64,000 bases of DNA from Mycoplasmopsis agassizii (GCF_002276225.1 NZ_NQNY01000004.1:38219-102218); one strand, 5' to 3'. Numbered from the stretch's first letter, positions 46,533 through 55,766 are shown. Notes: generated by a model not told the origin, from the letters alone. Made by a program: numbers and translations.

Positions 46533-47216
46533 AATTTTCAGGTTTTTTTCTTATTAGAATTCTTCTATATTGTTCTACTCCATAGATTACAGCTCTACCG
46601 TGTTTACTTTCAGGTTTTCTATATCCGGGGTTTTTTTCTCCACTACCTGTTAGACCAATTATTTCAAATTGCTCTGGATTGTGTTTATCTAAAAAGGTTA
46701 TAGGCACCCCCATTACCCCATCATAATCACTAGGAATTCCACTGACAGTTGGAACATCTATTACATCATAGTAGTTATCATACTTGAGATATTGTATTTG
46801 TTGCTTCTCTTCTCGGCTTCTCTTCTCGGCTTCTCTTCTCGGCTTCTCTTCTCGGCTTCTCTTCTCGGCTTCTCTTCTCGGCTTCTCTTATGGCTTTAAC
46901 TAGGCGTTTATCATAAATTAGATTTTCTTCCATAGTTAGAAGTTTAAGTTTCTCATGTCTAAGACCATGTTCAAGGTTAGTAAATCAACCAACATTACCA
47001 AATTGCTTAAATTTTTCGCCTTCGTGATCAAATGTCTTAAAAATTTTAACATTTGTTCTGCCTAACCAAATCTTTTTTTCTTTAATCAAACTAAAAGTTT
47101 CTTTGTATGAAATTGCATTTTTATTACCGATTATTAAAAACTTTTTTTGTATTTAAAAATGTGATCAATAAATTCTCTAAATAAACTAAATGGAGGGTTG
47201 GTAATTACAATATCTG
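46531..47216 (-). pseudogene. Broken EcoRI-type adenine methyltransferase, 3' part
   Basis: The remnant begins at SDIVITNPPFSLFREF, which includes catalytic motif NPPF, and continues in EcoRI-family adenine-N6 methyltransferase style (KIWLGRTNVKIF, GNVGWFTNLEHG, then VPITFLDKHNPEQFEIIG). The 5' part with the SAM-binding region is gone, replaced by an IS30 fragment in the same frame. A frameshift lies in an A7 tract (47142-47148): eight A would keep the frame. A 13-bp repeat tract shifts it again. As it stands no product can be made. Confidence 0.75.
46805..46889 (-). repeat. Six tandem copies of a 13-bp repeat inside the methyltransferase remnant
   Basis: The unit TTCTCTTCTCGGC on the plus strand is repeated perfectly six times (46805-46882), with a 7-nt partial seventh copy. 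Thirteen is not a multiple of three, so each gain or loss moves the downstream frame. Coming from the upstream methyltransferase frame, six copies are out of frame with the conserved 3' end; five or eight copies would be in frame. This is the layout of a phase-variable gene. Confidence 0.9.
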
Positions 47217-47527
47217 AATATTTAGCAAACGCCTTATACTTGCCATCAAATGTTTGAAAATTTTTATATTTTCTTTCATTGGCTTTTTGTTCAGCTTTAG
47301 CAGAATCATATTCACCGTTACTAGAATTTATCCTTATTTCTCTAGATATTGTAGATTTGTCTTTATCTAGTTTTCTAGATATTTCTGTAATGTTATTTCC
47401 TTCTCTCAAAAGTATTTGAATTGCAAATCTTTCTTGAATACCTAATCGTTTATACAACATACTATATGATATTATAAAAAAATATCTTCCCAACCTTTCT
47501 GATTGAGCTAGATATTACAATTCAGCA
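47217..47527 (-). mobile_element. IS30 5' fragment (311 bp)
   Basis: Colinear with 154-464 of the intact element and of exactly the same length, with only a few substitutions. It covers the left end, the start region (ATG 47460) and the transposase HTH codons. It stops at GCTAAATATT, where methyltransferase sequence takes over in the same frame. No right end is present. Confidence 0.85.
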
Positions 47528-47772
47528 AAATAATTGCGAGCAACACTAACTTATTTTACAAAGATTTAGTTGACATAAAGCACATAGATATTGATTTGAC
47601 AGTATAGTAATTTCCTAAACAACTGCTTTGCAAATTCTCTACAAAATCCATGGCTACCAAAAAAATTACATAATAAATAACTGAATTATTGTCCAAATAT
47701 GAAAAAAATAATTGGTTTTTTCACTTTTTAGACTTTTTTAAGCAAACTAATCAACTATTTTTAAACTTTAAA
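47528..47772. other. Spacer between the IS30 remnant and the structured region
   Basis: AT-rich. I see no gene or strong hairpin here. Confidence 0.3.
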
Positions 47773-48342
47773 TATAATACACTGGCAACTAATAGTAACT
47801 AGTTGCCCTTACACTTATATTATTAGTGTATTGTAATTTTTTCTTAGATACCAATACTTGGTAGCTAAGTACAAATAGAAGTAGTTGTTTTTTCTGTTTT
47901 CCTACTTCTATAATCTTATTAATGTCTTTAGATTTAGGATGATAAATGTTGCCAGTTCATTTATTCATCATATTTTTTCAAAAAAGTAACTAGATTCTCA
48001 ATTAGGAATTATTCTAAACAAAAAAAATTTTTTGTTTACTTCCATTGGTGTTTAAGACATCGTCTTTTGGTCCTTTAATTTAAGCATTAGCTTACTTCTT
48101 ATATTATTATTTTGGTTAACTATAGTCTTTCTATCTCTGTTTCTTGTTTATAGTTAATTGTTTCTTTATAAGCGCATTGCGCCTTCTTAATTTTGGATTT
48201 AAACTGGCAATTTATGTTTGTTCTATTATTTATAATATTATGTCGTGTGTAAGTGTGGCAATAGCCACTAATTCCTTATATAATAATTTTTAAAGACCCG
48301 AGCTAGCTAATTGAAAAATTTGCTAGCGAAGGTCTTTTTCTT
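47773..48342 (+). ncRNA. Candidate large structured RNA, unit 1 (about 560 nt)
   Basis: TATAAT at 47773-47778 would start an RNA near 47785. It ends at a two-part terminator AAAGACC..GCTAGC/GCTAGC..GGTCTTT plus T-run (48292-48340). Hairpins in order: GGCAACT/AGTTGCC (47784-47807); TACACT/AGTGTA (47810-47830); CTTAG.TACCAA/TTGGTA.CTAAG (about 47843-47868); ATAGAAGTAG/CTACTTCTAT (47875-47911); GATGATAAATG/CATTTATTCATC (47938-47969); AAGAC/GTCTT; TAAGC/GCTTA; TTAACTATA/TATAGTTAA (48116-48157); GCGC/GCGC; GTGGC/GCCAC (48255-48268). The 9-nt loop TTGCCAGTT (47949-47957) is fully complementary to 48202-48210. No ORF is supported. Confidence 0.55.
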
Positions 48343-48475
48343 ATAAGATAAAATTAGTTATATAATAAGAATATTATTAATCAGATTTAGCTTAATCAAA
48401 AAGTTAGGTAGTTAATTTAACAAGTTCAAAAACAAAAAAGTTAGCAAAAAATAAATATCTGTTTTTAATTTATAT

Positions 48476-49195
48476 TATAATATTAGTGCAGTTAAAAATC
48501 ATAACTGCCACTATACGAGTTATCCATTACTCATAGTGAACTTAAAAAATATTCTTAGATTGTATCTAAAGTAATTTAGATGCTAAAAGCAACTAAAAAT
48601 AACTTTGAAGTTTTAGTTAATGTGGTTATCATGTAAGTTTTTTAAAAACCACTAGGTTAAAAAACCTTTTAATAAAGACTATTAATCAGGCGTTATACTA
48701 GTTGCTAGAAAAACCTTATTTAAATGTATTAATTTATTTAGTTTCCTTAAATTTAGACTAAGACCAGATCAATTTTTCTTAGGTTATTATCAATCATAAA
48801 AATGTAGTAAGAAATTCTTTTCAATTTTTTTATTGTTTCTTACTGATTTATAAGTATTTTACTATCTGATTTACAAGCTTTCTTATCAACTTTCTACTTG
48901 TAAATTACTGTTATTATTTTTCAATCAACTAAATTATTCATCATATAGTTGTGTGTGACAAGTCACTCCTTTAACTTGTCGTTTGAGTCAGTTATTTTTG
49001 TTTTTTATAGAGTTTTTCTTTGTTATTTAATTAACACAATCTTTGCTTATTAATTTTAGAATTTAAAGAAGGTTTTTTGTCTGCCTTCTTAATCTTTTTT
49101 CAATCATAATAATAATGAACTTTTAGGTTCAACATTAACATTAAAATAAAAATACATTTAATAGGTTAAAGGGAAGCAGTTAAGCTTCCCTTTTT
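48476..49195 (+). ncRNA. Candidate large structured RNA, unit 2 (about 710 nt)
   Basis: TATAAT at 48476-48481 and a strong terminator at 49168-49195 bound it. Hairpins: AGTG.CAGTTA/TAACTG.CACT (48485-48512); CACTAT/ATAGTG (48509-48538); CTTAG...TCTAAA/TTTAGA...GCTAA (48554 on); AACTAAAA/TTTTAGTT (48591-48618); GTGGTT/AACCAC (48622-48652); CTAAGA/TCTTAG (48758-48782); AGTAAGAAA/TTTCTTACT (48806-48844); ATTTACAAG/CTTGTAAAT (48869-48905); CAACTA/TAGTTG; GACAAGT/ACTTGTC (48957-48980); GAAGG/CCTTC. The first three hairpins and three sequence words recur in unit 1 in the same order. No ORF is supported. Confidence 0.55.
49168..49195 (+). terminator. Strong terminator of structured RNA unit 2
   Basis: A perfect 10-bp stem AAAGGGAAGC/GCTTCCCTTT with T-run. 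Confidence 0.88.
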
Positions 49196-49231
49196 ATATG
49201 TCTTTTGAAAAGCAATAAAACATTTTGCATT

Positions 49232-49264
49232 AAAAAAAAGCAAGAAATCTTAAGAAATCTTGCT
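49232..49264 (-). terminator. Terminator of the 49307 gene
   Basis: AGCAAGA/TCTTGCT stem with a run of T on the minus strand. Confidence 0.75.
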
Positions 49265-49306
49265 GTAGGTAAAACAGTTAGTTTTACGAATAAATTAATG
49301 ATTAAA

Positions 49307-49723
49307 TTATTTTATATTGTTTTTTTTAAGAATAGTTTTAATGTTTTTAACTTGTTCTTCAATAGTTTCAACTTTTGTTTCAAGTTTAGCGACACGGTTG
49401 TCGAGACTTTTAACAGTCATTTCTAGATTACCAACGCGCTTTTCCATCATTCGATTGTGTGCAAGTTGTTCTTGAATGAAATTTGCAACTAATTTGTTGA
49501 ATTCAGTTTGTTGGTTGTTAAAAGCAGTTTGCTGAGCAATGAACTCATCCATTCTAGCAAATCCTTTAACAACAATGGAGCGTAATTCTTTAATAGTCAT
49601 GCCGTTACCTCTTCCACCCTTTGTATCATCTAGGTCTTTTAATGTATCACTAGAAATTGTACAGGAAATTCCACTGTTTGGTAAAGGATTGCATGACAAA
49701 TTGAAACCTTCATGTTTTTTCAT
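49307..49723 (-). CDS. Hypothetical coiled-coil protein
   Basis: A 138-aa soluble protein. After a variable start, residues about 45-135 form a continuous heptad coiled coil (MEKRVGNLEMTVKSLDNRVAKLETKVETIEEQVKNI). The layout resembles the DUF16-type coiled-coil proteins that mycoplasmas keep in multiple copies. ATG 49723 is preferred over an in-frame GTG 6 nt earlier. A second coiled-coil protein of similar size is at 63434. Function unknown. Confidence 0.7.
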   Translation of the reverse strand: MKKHEGFNLSCNPLPNSGISCTISSDTLKDLDDTKGGRGNGMTIKELRSIVVKGFARMDEFIAQQTAFNNQQTEFNKLVANFIQEQLAHNRMMEKRVGNLEMTVKSLDNRVAKLETKVETIEEQVKNIKTILKKNNIK

Positions 49724-49900
49724 TATCACTTTTAATTGGCTGTATACTTCAGATATTTTTTTAAAGTTTTGTTCAAATATAGTATTCTCGTTTCTGCAGA
49801 ATAAGTTATTTATTTTACTTTTTGGAGTAATTCTTTCCGCTTTTTAATTATACTTTGCAATTTTTAAAAAATTTGAAACTGCTGATCAAAGCGTGAAATT

Positions 49901-49917
49901 TGTGAAAAAATTTCACA
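49901..49917. promoter_or_regulatory. Distal operator-like palindrome
   Basis: TGTGAAA-AAA-TTTCACA, a perfect inverted repeat with a 3-nt centre, about 233 bp from the proximal one. Confidence 0.6.
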
Positions 49918-50132
49918 TTTTAATCAGCAAAATCAACTGATTAATAATTCGTTTTATGTCCTTTAAAACCTATTTATAGAGATGTAAATTGAAATATTTT
50001 GTTTTTATAGCTAATTAAAAAATATTACTAACTTGCTTCATCAATTTTAGTCAACTTTTCTACTACCTAAAAAAGCTTACAAATTCAAAAAAAGGCTAAA
50101 ATAGTTTTAAATTTGCCAAAAATTGCAAAAGC

Positions 50133-50152
50133 AATGTGAAATATTTCACATT
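50133..50152. promoter_or_regulatory. Proximal operator-like palindrome
   Basis: AATGTGAAATATTTCACATT is a perfect 20-bp palindrome lying just upstream of the -35 position of the importer promoter. The TGTGAAA/TTTCACA half-sites are like those bound by some RpiR- or MurR-type sugar regulators, by resemblance only. Confidence 0.65.
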
Positions 50153-50198
50153 ATGATTATTTTTTTGGCAATTATCACAGTCTATTCCTGCACACAAT

Positions 50199-50204
50199 TA
50201 TAAT
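50199..50204 (+). promoter_or_regulatory. -10 box of the ABC importer operon
   Basis: TATAAT ends 6 nt before ATG 50211. There is no Shine-Dalgarno, so the first gene is probably translated from a leaderless mRNA. Confidence 0.6.
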
Positions 50205-50210
50205 AAACTC

Positions 50211-51986
50211 ATGCCTAAAAATCACACTGATGAAAAACTAGAAAACGTTGCTTCGATTGACGAGACAATTGCGTTTTCACAAAAAACTTCAAGACCACGG
50301 ATCAAAGTCGAAAACTTAGTTATCGACTTTGGTGAAACATTAGCAGTTGATGATGTTTCATTTGAAGTTAAAGATGGCGAGTTAGTTACCTTGCTAGGAC
50401 CTTCTGGTTCAGGTAAGACAACTGCCATGAATGCTATTGCAGGATTGATTACTCCTACTGCAGGAAAAATTTCCTTCAATGGTGTTGATGTTACAAAGTG
50501 AACACCACAAAAACGCAAGTTAGGATTCGTTTTTCAAAACTACGCTTTATACCCTCACCTATCTGTTTATACCAACATTGCTTATCCTTTAAAAAATGAT
50601 AAGGAATGACAAGCTAAGGTTCTGAATAAGCGCTTGATTGCTCAAAACGCAGTCAACGCCATTATCTTCAAAGCAAATGGGGCTAACAATAATGAACTTA
50701 TTAAATATAATGACTTATTGCAAGCTAAAATTCATGAACCTTATAAACTGCAAAGAAAAATTGAACAAAAACTTGCAGATATGAACACTGAATATGAACT
50801 AGCTAGTGCCGAGGTTAGAAAAACTAATTCAGCTTTTGAATTTAAAAAGAGTTGATTACAAAAAGCAACCATTGCTAAGTTAGATGAAATCAAACCAATG
50901 GCGAAAACTAACAAAGCTAAATATCAAGAAGGAGTTAAAAAAATCCAAGTCACTTTCAGTGAAAAAATGAAGCAAATTAAGACTGAATTTAAAACTGAAA
51001 TTACTAAGAAAAAAGAGATTGCTAAAAAAATCAAAGCAGACATTAAAACTTCTAAAGAAGCAGCTGAACATAAAAACTTAAAATCTCAAAAAAGTGGTTT
51101 AGCAAGAAAACTGAATAGAGAATATCGTACTTTTGAAAAAGAATTAATCACAAAATACGGTAAAGTCTTAAAAGTTTCTAATAAAACTTTAGAAAAGCAA
51201 ATTTCTGAATTAAGTGTTGACATTATTCCACTGAAAAAGATCATCCATAACGCCGTTATGGAAGTTAGTGAAAGAGTGGATATTGTCAAAAACTTAGGTA
51301 AAAAACCTACCAAACTTTCAGGAGGACAACAACAACGTGTCGCAATTGCTCGCGCGATTGTTAAAAAACCTAAGATCATCTTAATGGATGAACCTTTATC
51401 AAACTTAGATGCTAAATTACGTGTTTCAACACGTCAATGAATTCGGGAAATTCAAACTTCTTTAGGGATTACAACTGTCTTTGTTACTCACGATCAAGAA
51501 GAAGCAATGTCAATTTCAGATACTATTATTTGTATGTCAACTGCTAAAGTTCAACAAATCGGTTCACCTTTAGATTTATATAATAAACCTGCTAACTTAT
51601 TTGTTGCTCGTTTCTTAGGGGTGCCTGAAATGAACATCTTTAAAGCCAAAATTGATGAGCAAAATAACTTATGAGTTGCCGATCATAAAGTTGAAGCACT
51701 ACCTCAAAACCTTCAATATAAATATCCTGAAATTTATTTTGGTGTACGTGCTGAAGATTTACGTGAATCAGATGAGCCTGTTTTTATAGGTCGTATAAAA
51801 CATGTTGAATACCTAGGGAAAGAAATTAAAGCAGTTTTAACTCTTAAAGGTGATGAATCAAAAGAATTCTTTGCTCACTTAAGAAATAAAACCCATTATT
51901 CAGTTGATGAAGAAATTGGTTTTGAAATTCGCCACCGTAAGTTTCACTTATTCGATGTTAAAACTGAAAAGCGAGTTGATCTCTAA
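50211..51986 (+). CDS. ABC importer ATP-binding protein with large coiled-coil insertion
   Basis: A 591-aa ATPase of the MalK/UgpC/MsmK class. Walker [10 protein letters not shown] (about 63), Q-loop [13 protein letters not shown] (about 106), signature [14 protein letters not shown] (about 370), Walker [13 protein letters not shown] (about 389), H-loop VTHDQEEAM (about 425), then a C-terminal regulatory domain. About 200 lysine/glutamate-rich coiled-coil residues (130-340) are inserted in the helical subdomain, far more than in the 9517 ATPase. Several TGA codons are tryptophan. The stop overlaps the next ATG by one base. Confidence 0.88.
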
Positions 51987-53029
51987 TGCGCAGTTATTTC
52001 TTAAAAAGGTGAATTAAATTTCAAGCTTCAAGAATTAAAGGACAAAGTCAATTAATTCTTGATAAGCCAGTAAGTTTTTGAATCCCTTGGTTAATGATTT
52101 TACCTGCTTTGATAGTTGTTGCATTATTTACAATTTATCCAGCAATTATTACAATCGATAGATCAGGTAACTATCTAGAAGATCCTAGATTTAATATTAA
52201 TCAGATGGTACAAAATTTTGGCGCCGTTTATGAAAGAGTCGCTGATGACGTCTTTTTCCAAACAGGAATGCGTAATTCAGTAATTTATGCTTTACTATCA
52301 TTACCATTAACGCTGATCATTGCAATTTTAATTTCATCAGCAATTGCTCACGTTTATAAGCAAATTGCTCGTGGATTTTGACAAACTATTTTCTTTTTAC
52401 CATATTTAACAAACTCGGTAGCTATAGCAATGTCATTTGCTTATCTATTCCAAACTAGTGGTGGAATTATTAACTCAATTTTGGGTGATCAAATTCAATG
52501 ATTAGATTCAGGAGATGCACAAGGCTTTAAAGCTTTTTGAGTTATCCTGATTGAAGGAATTTGAAGAAATTTAGCTTTTAACGTTTTATTATTCACTACT
52601 TCTATGTTAAGTGTTGATAAAAACAACTATAAAGCAGCATCAATTGATGGTGCAGGAACTGTAAAACAATTCTTTACAATTACCATGCCATCTATTCAAA
52701 AAACAACTAACTTATTAATTACTTTAGGAATTATTGGTGGTTTAAAAGTCTTCCCACTGGCTTTATTCAACAATAATCCTAGTCTAGCCAACCTAAATGG
52801 TGGAGCTACCATGATGACTTATATAACTGGTAAAGTTAGAGCAGGTGGTGTTAGTGACTTTGCTGATTCAGCAGCAGCATCTGTAATTATGTTCGCCTTA
52901 GGTTTAGCCTTCACGATTGTACTTAGAGGTGGTTACGGAAGGCTATTAAGATTAATTTCATGAAGATTGGAGCAAAATGTTTACAACAAGGTTAGCGCTT
53001 GAAAGAAAACTGCAAAAGTTCAGAATTAA
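51986..53029 (+). CDS. ABC importer permease, UgpA/MalF type
   Basis: A 347-aa membrane permease with about six membrane segments. WLMILPALIVVALFTIYPAI is the usual A-subunit start, and NNYKAASIDGAGTVKQFFTITMPS is a clear EAA loop that docks to the ATPase. It overlaps the ATPase gene by one base and the next permease by 53 nt, so the three subunits are made together. The substrate is unknown: the class imports sugars or glycerol-3-phosphate, and context suggests nucleic-acid products as an alternative. Confidence 0.88.
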
Positions 53030-53969
53030 GCGTACTGCAGAACGTAACTCGAAGCAAATAACTGACCGTTCAATTGCTTCAATTGTTACATCATTTTTCT
53101 TTAAAATGTCTATTTTAGTCTTTTTTGGAATCTTATTAGTGTTTCCGTTTGTACTTCTAATTTCAGTTGCTCTGCATGCTGATTATACAAACGTTGATTC
53201 ACAAGGATTAACTGTTTCTCAGGTTTTTGATAATGCCTTTAACTGAAGTTCTTTTGAACAAGCCTTTAGTAGTGGATACTGATTTGCTGCTTTTTATTCA
53301 GCAGTTTCAGTTGTTGCTTCAATTGTTTTCAAATTGATAGTAACAACTTTATTGGCTTATGCTTTCAGTTTCCCACGCTGAAGAGGTAAAAGACAAACCT
53401 GATTATTCTTATTATCATTATTGATTTTACCTGAAAGTGCCCTGCTTACTGGTCAGCTGCTAGTTATTAACTCACTAGAATTAAATGGAAGTACAGTTGG
53501 TTTAGTTACTGCCTTGGTTCTACCCTATGTGGCAAGTACTTTCCATGCTTTCATGTTAAAAAATTCATTTGAAATGATTCCTGATTCATTAAAATTAGTT
53601 GCTAAAATTGATGGTTTTTCAGGGATTAAATTCTTCTTCAAGATAGCCTTACCAATGGTAAGTCCAACAACTTGAACAATTATTATTTTAACAACTCTAG
53701 CATCTTGAAACTCATTCTTATGACCTTCGATCATCCTATCGGGTCAAGCAGCTGATTTAAAAAATTCATTGAAATATGTTGAAGTTATTTCTTTATGAAC
53801 TATTCAATCAGGACAAGTAGATCGTGGAGACGGAGTACTTGATACTTTATTAAACGTTCGCTTAGCAGCTGCTTTACTAGCAATTGCACCGATCTTTATT
53901 CTATACTTTGTGTTTAGAAAAAAAATCATGAATGCAATTTCTCGGCAAGGAAGGGCAATCAAAGGTTAA
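52977..53969 (+). CDS. ABC importer permease, UgpE/MalG type
   Basis: A 330-aa permease with about six membrane segments. ATG 52977 follows GGAG and lies inside the previous gene. The EAA loop DSLKLVAKIDGFSGIKFFFKI is well kept and WNSFLWPSIIL is the typical MalG-class segment. TGA tryptophans are frequent. A terminator closes the operon 5 nt after the stop. The likely binding proteins are the lipoproteins encoded 2.6-4.6 kb downstream. Confidence 0.88.
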
Positions 53970-53973
53970 ATTG

Positions 53974-53999
53974 AAACATCGTATATGCGATGTTTTTTT
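53974..53999 (+). terminator. Terminator of the ABC importer operon
   Basis: AAACATCG/CGATGTTT stem and T-run. Confidence 0.85.
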
Positions 54000-54067
54000 C
54001 TTTACTTTTTCCATAGATTTTCTATCTTTAGATAAAAAACTTCTATAGTTTTACTGAAAAGGCAAAG

Positions 54068-54094
54068 AAAAAACAACCTTATTCGGTTGTTTTT
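54068..54094. terminator. Terminator at the end of E1
   Basis: AAAAACAACC/GGTTGTTTTT, able to act on both strands; its left part includes the E1 stop codon. Confidence 0.8.
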
Positions 54095-54489
54095 GATTGG
54101 TATTCAGATTCTGGTTTTGCACTTGCTATGTAATCAACTTCCTGCTTTTGTTCAGGATTTGCTGCTTCATTTTCTTCTAAGTGAATTGCTCTTCAGAGAC
54201 TGCTCAAAGATATAATTCCAAATATTGGTCAGATTAATGCAAATCTTAAATTCTTTTTAGCAACATCGAAGTTGTATCCCCTATTATTAACATCTCTATA
54301 AAGTATGAAGGTAATGACATAGTAAACAACCATAAAGATAATTGCTAATATAATCATTGCGACTCATCTTCCATCAACTACGGTACCACCAATAACTGTG
54401 GCATTTAAAATTGAAGAAATTGATACTGTAAAATAGAAAACAAAAAATAGAATTGAAAAAAGTGTAGCAAGAGCAGATGCCAGTACCAT
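54079..54489 (-). CDS. Small multi-pass membrane protein E1
   Basis: About 136 aa with three to four membrane segments, then a polar C-terminal tail ending in repeats of E, K and S. It is the first of four tandem relatives. ATG 54489 is the conservative start. The paralogs have about 12 more residues (KKL.TLAW-like), which here would be HQTLKILSVI, read from a TTG (54501) or an ATT/ATC near 54530 that sits about 6 nt after a TATAAA box. No motif gives a function. Confidence 0.6.
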
Positions 54490-54618
54490 TATAACTGACA
54501 AAATCTTCAGTGTTTGATGTGATTTGATAATCTTATTTTATACGCTTTTATTTGAATATCGAGATATTTTTTAGAGATTTAAGAAGGCATAATTTAAAAG
54601 ATGCGACATAACGTTAAT

Positions 54619-54644
54619 AAAAAAACAACCAAAAACGGTTGTTT
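54619..54644 (-). terminator. Terminator of E2
   Basis: AAACAACC/GGTTGTTT stem with a T-run on the minus strand. Confidence 0.8.
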
Positions 54645-54649
54645 CCTAA

Positions 54650-55099
54650 TTATTGTTTACTTTTGATTTCTCTTACTTTTTCAATATAGTCTTCAGGTTC
54701 ACTATCTTCTATATATTCTTTAATACCTATATAGATATTAGCAACTGCAATACTTGCTAAAATTATGTGAGCAAAAAAAATCGAAATTAGAACCATTGTT
54801 CTTGCAGTATCAAATGAACCTTTGAAACTAAAATTTCCTAGTTTTACATAAAGCACAATTGCTAGTATTATAAAAATAATAAAAGATATTATAATAATTG
54901 CAAGGGGTACTAAAAATTTTGCACCTGTAAGAAGTGCGCTTCTTGTATCAGATATTACAGTTTCTGTTCCATTAATGGTTTGCACAGCTCAATCTATGAC
55001 CAAAGCAGCAATGATAATGATAAAAATAACATGTACAATTTGCATTGACAAGTATCATCAAGCTAGTGTCTTTAGTTTTTTATATTGATTAGTTTTCAT
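54650..55099 (-). CDS. Small multi-pass membrane protein E2
   Basis: A 149-aa protein with four predicted membrane segments (about 15-38, 60-85, 100-122 and part of the next), a KKLKTLAWWY start and a charged cytoplasmic tail (EYIEDSEPEDYIEKVREIKSKQ). Paralogous to E1, E3 and E4: all share the F/KGSFDTARTMVLIS-like segment and the E/K-rich tail. TAAAAT (55107-55112) ends 7 nt before ATG 55099, with no Shine-Dalgarno. Function unknown. Confidence 0.72.
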
Positions 55100-55180
55100 A
55101 ATAAACATTTTACCTTATTTACTATAAATATGAATTTATATAAAATAAATTAGATTGGTAACTTTTAAGCCAAAAGGATT

Positions 55181-55204
55181 AAAAAAAGCAACATTTGTTG
55201 CTTT
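55181..55204 (-). terminator. Terminator of E3
   Basis: AAAGCAAC-N4-GTTGCTTT with a T-run on the minus strand. Confidence 0.82.
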
Positions 55205-55206
55205 AA

Positions 55207-55683
55207 TTATTTATCGCTTTTTAGTTTTCTTGCCTTTGAAATTAGATCTTCATCATCAGAATCTGATGACATTTCATCACTAATACCACTATTAATTTTA
55301 TGAAGTGCAACAGAACCTAAAATTAAAGGGAAGAAAAAGAAAGAAAGAATTACTAATGTTTTAGCAGTATCAAACATTCCGTGTGGATAATATGAAAGTT
55401 TTGATAACAATACTATTGTCAACACAAAGTTAGCAATACCTAGGGAAATTAGTAATAGAGTTAAGACTACGTAGCCACCAACAGAGACATAAAAGACTTG
55501 CACAGCAAGATTTGAAGGAGCATATACATAGTCTGGATTTTCTAAGTTCAGTGATGCAGTTAAGTTTATAAAATTAACAATCAGACTAATTAAGAAGATA
55601 TAACCTAAAACAGTGATTGCTATTCTAGTACCTAGATATGCTCAAGCCACTTTTTTGAGTCCACTAAAATTTAAATTTTTCAT
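55207..55683 (-). CDS. Small multi-pass membrane protein E3
   Basis: A 158-aa relative of E2 with four membrane segments. It starts MKNLNFSGLKKVAWAYLG and ends SSDSDDEDLISKARKLKSDK. The segment HGMFDTAKTLVILSFFFF matches SFDTARTMVLISIFFA of E2. TAAAAT (55691-55696) is 7 nt before ATG 55683 and there is no Shine-Dalgarno. Function unknown; a membrane-stress or signalling role cannot be argued from the sequence. Confidence 0.72.
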
Positions 55684-55766
55684 AAAATTAATTTTACTTG
55701 ATTTTTGGAAAAATATCCTTTTATATATTTATTAATTTTCCATAATTTGGCGAAAATGAAAAATTG

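Larger units (their letters stand above)
49724..50210. other. Regulatory spacer upstream of the second ABC importer
   Basis: No gene. It carries two TGTGAAA-type palindromes and the importer promoter, listed separately. The first palindrome is nested within GCTGAT (49881) and ATCAGC (49922), which also pair. Confidence 0.5.

Noticed and set aside
46805..46889. CRISPR array
   Set aside because: The 13-bp units are directly adjacent without spacers, so this is a simple tandem repeat.
47773..49195. Decayed surface-protein or transposase genes
   Set aside because: No frame gives recognisable protein words, while the hairpins and collinear words are shared between the two units.
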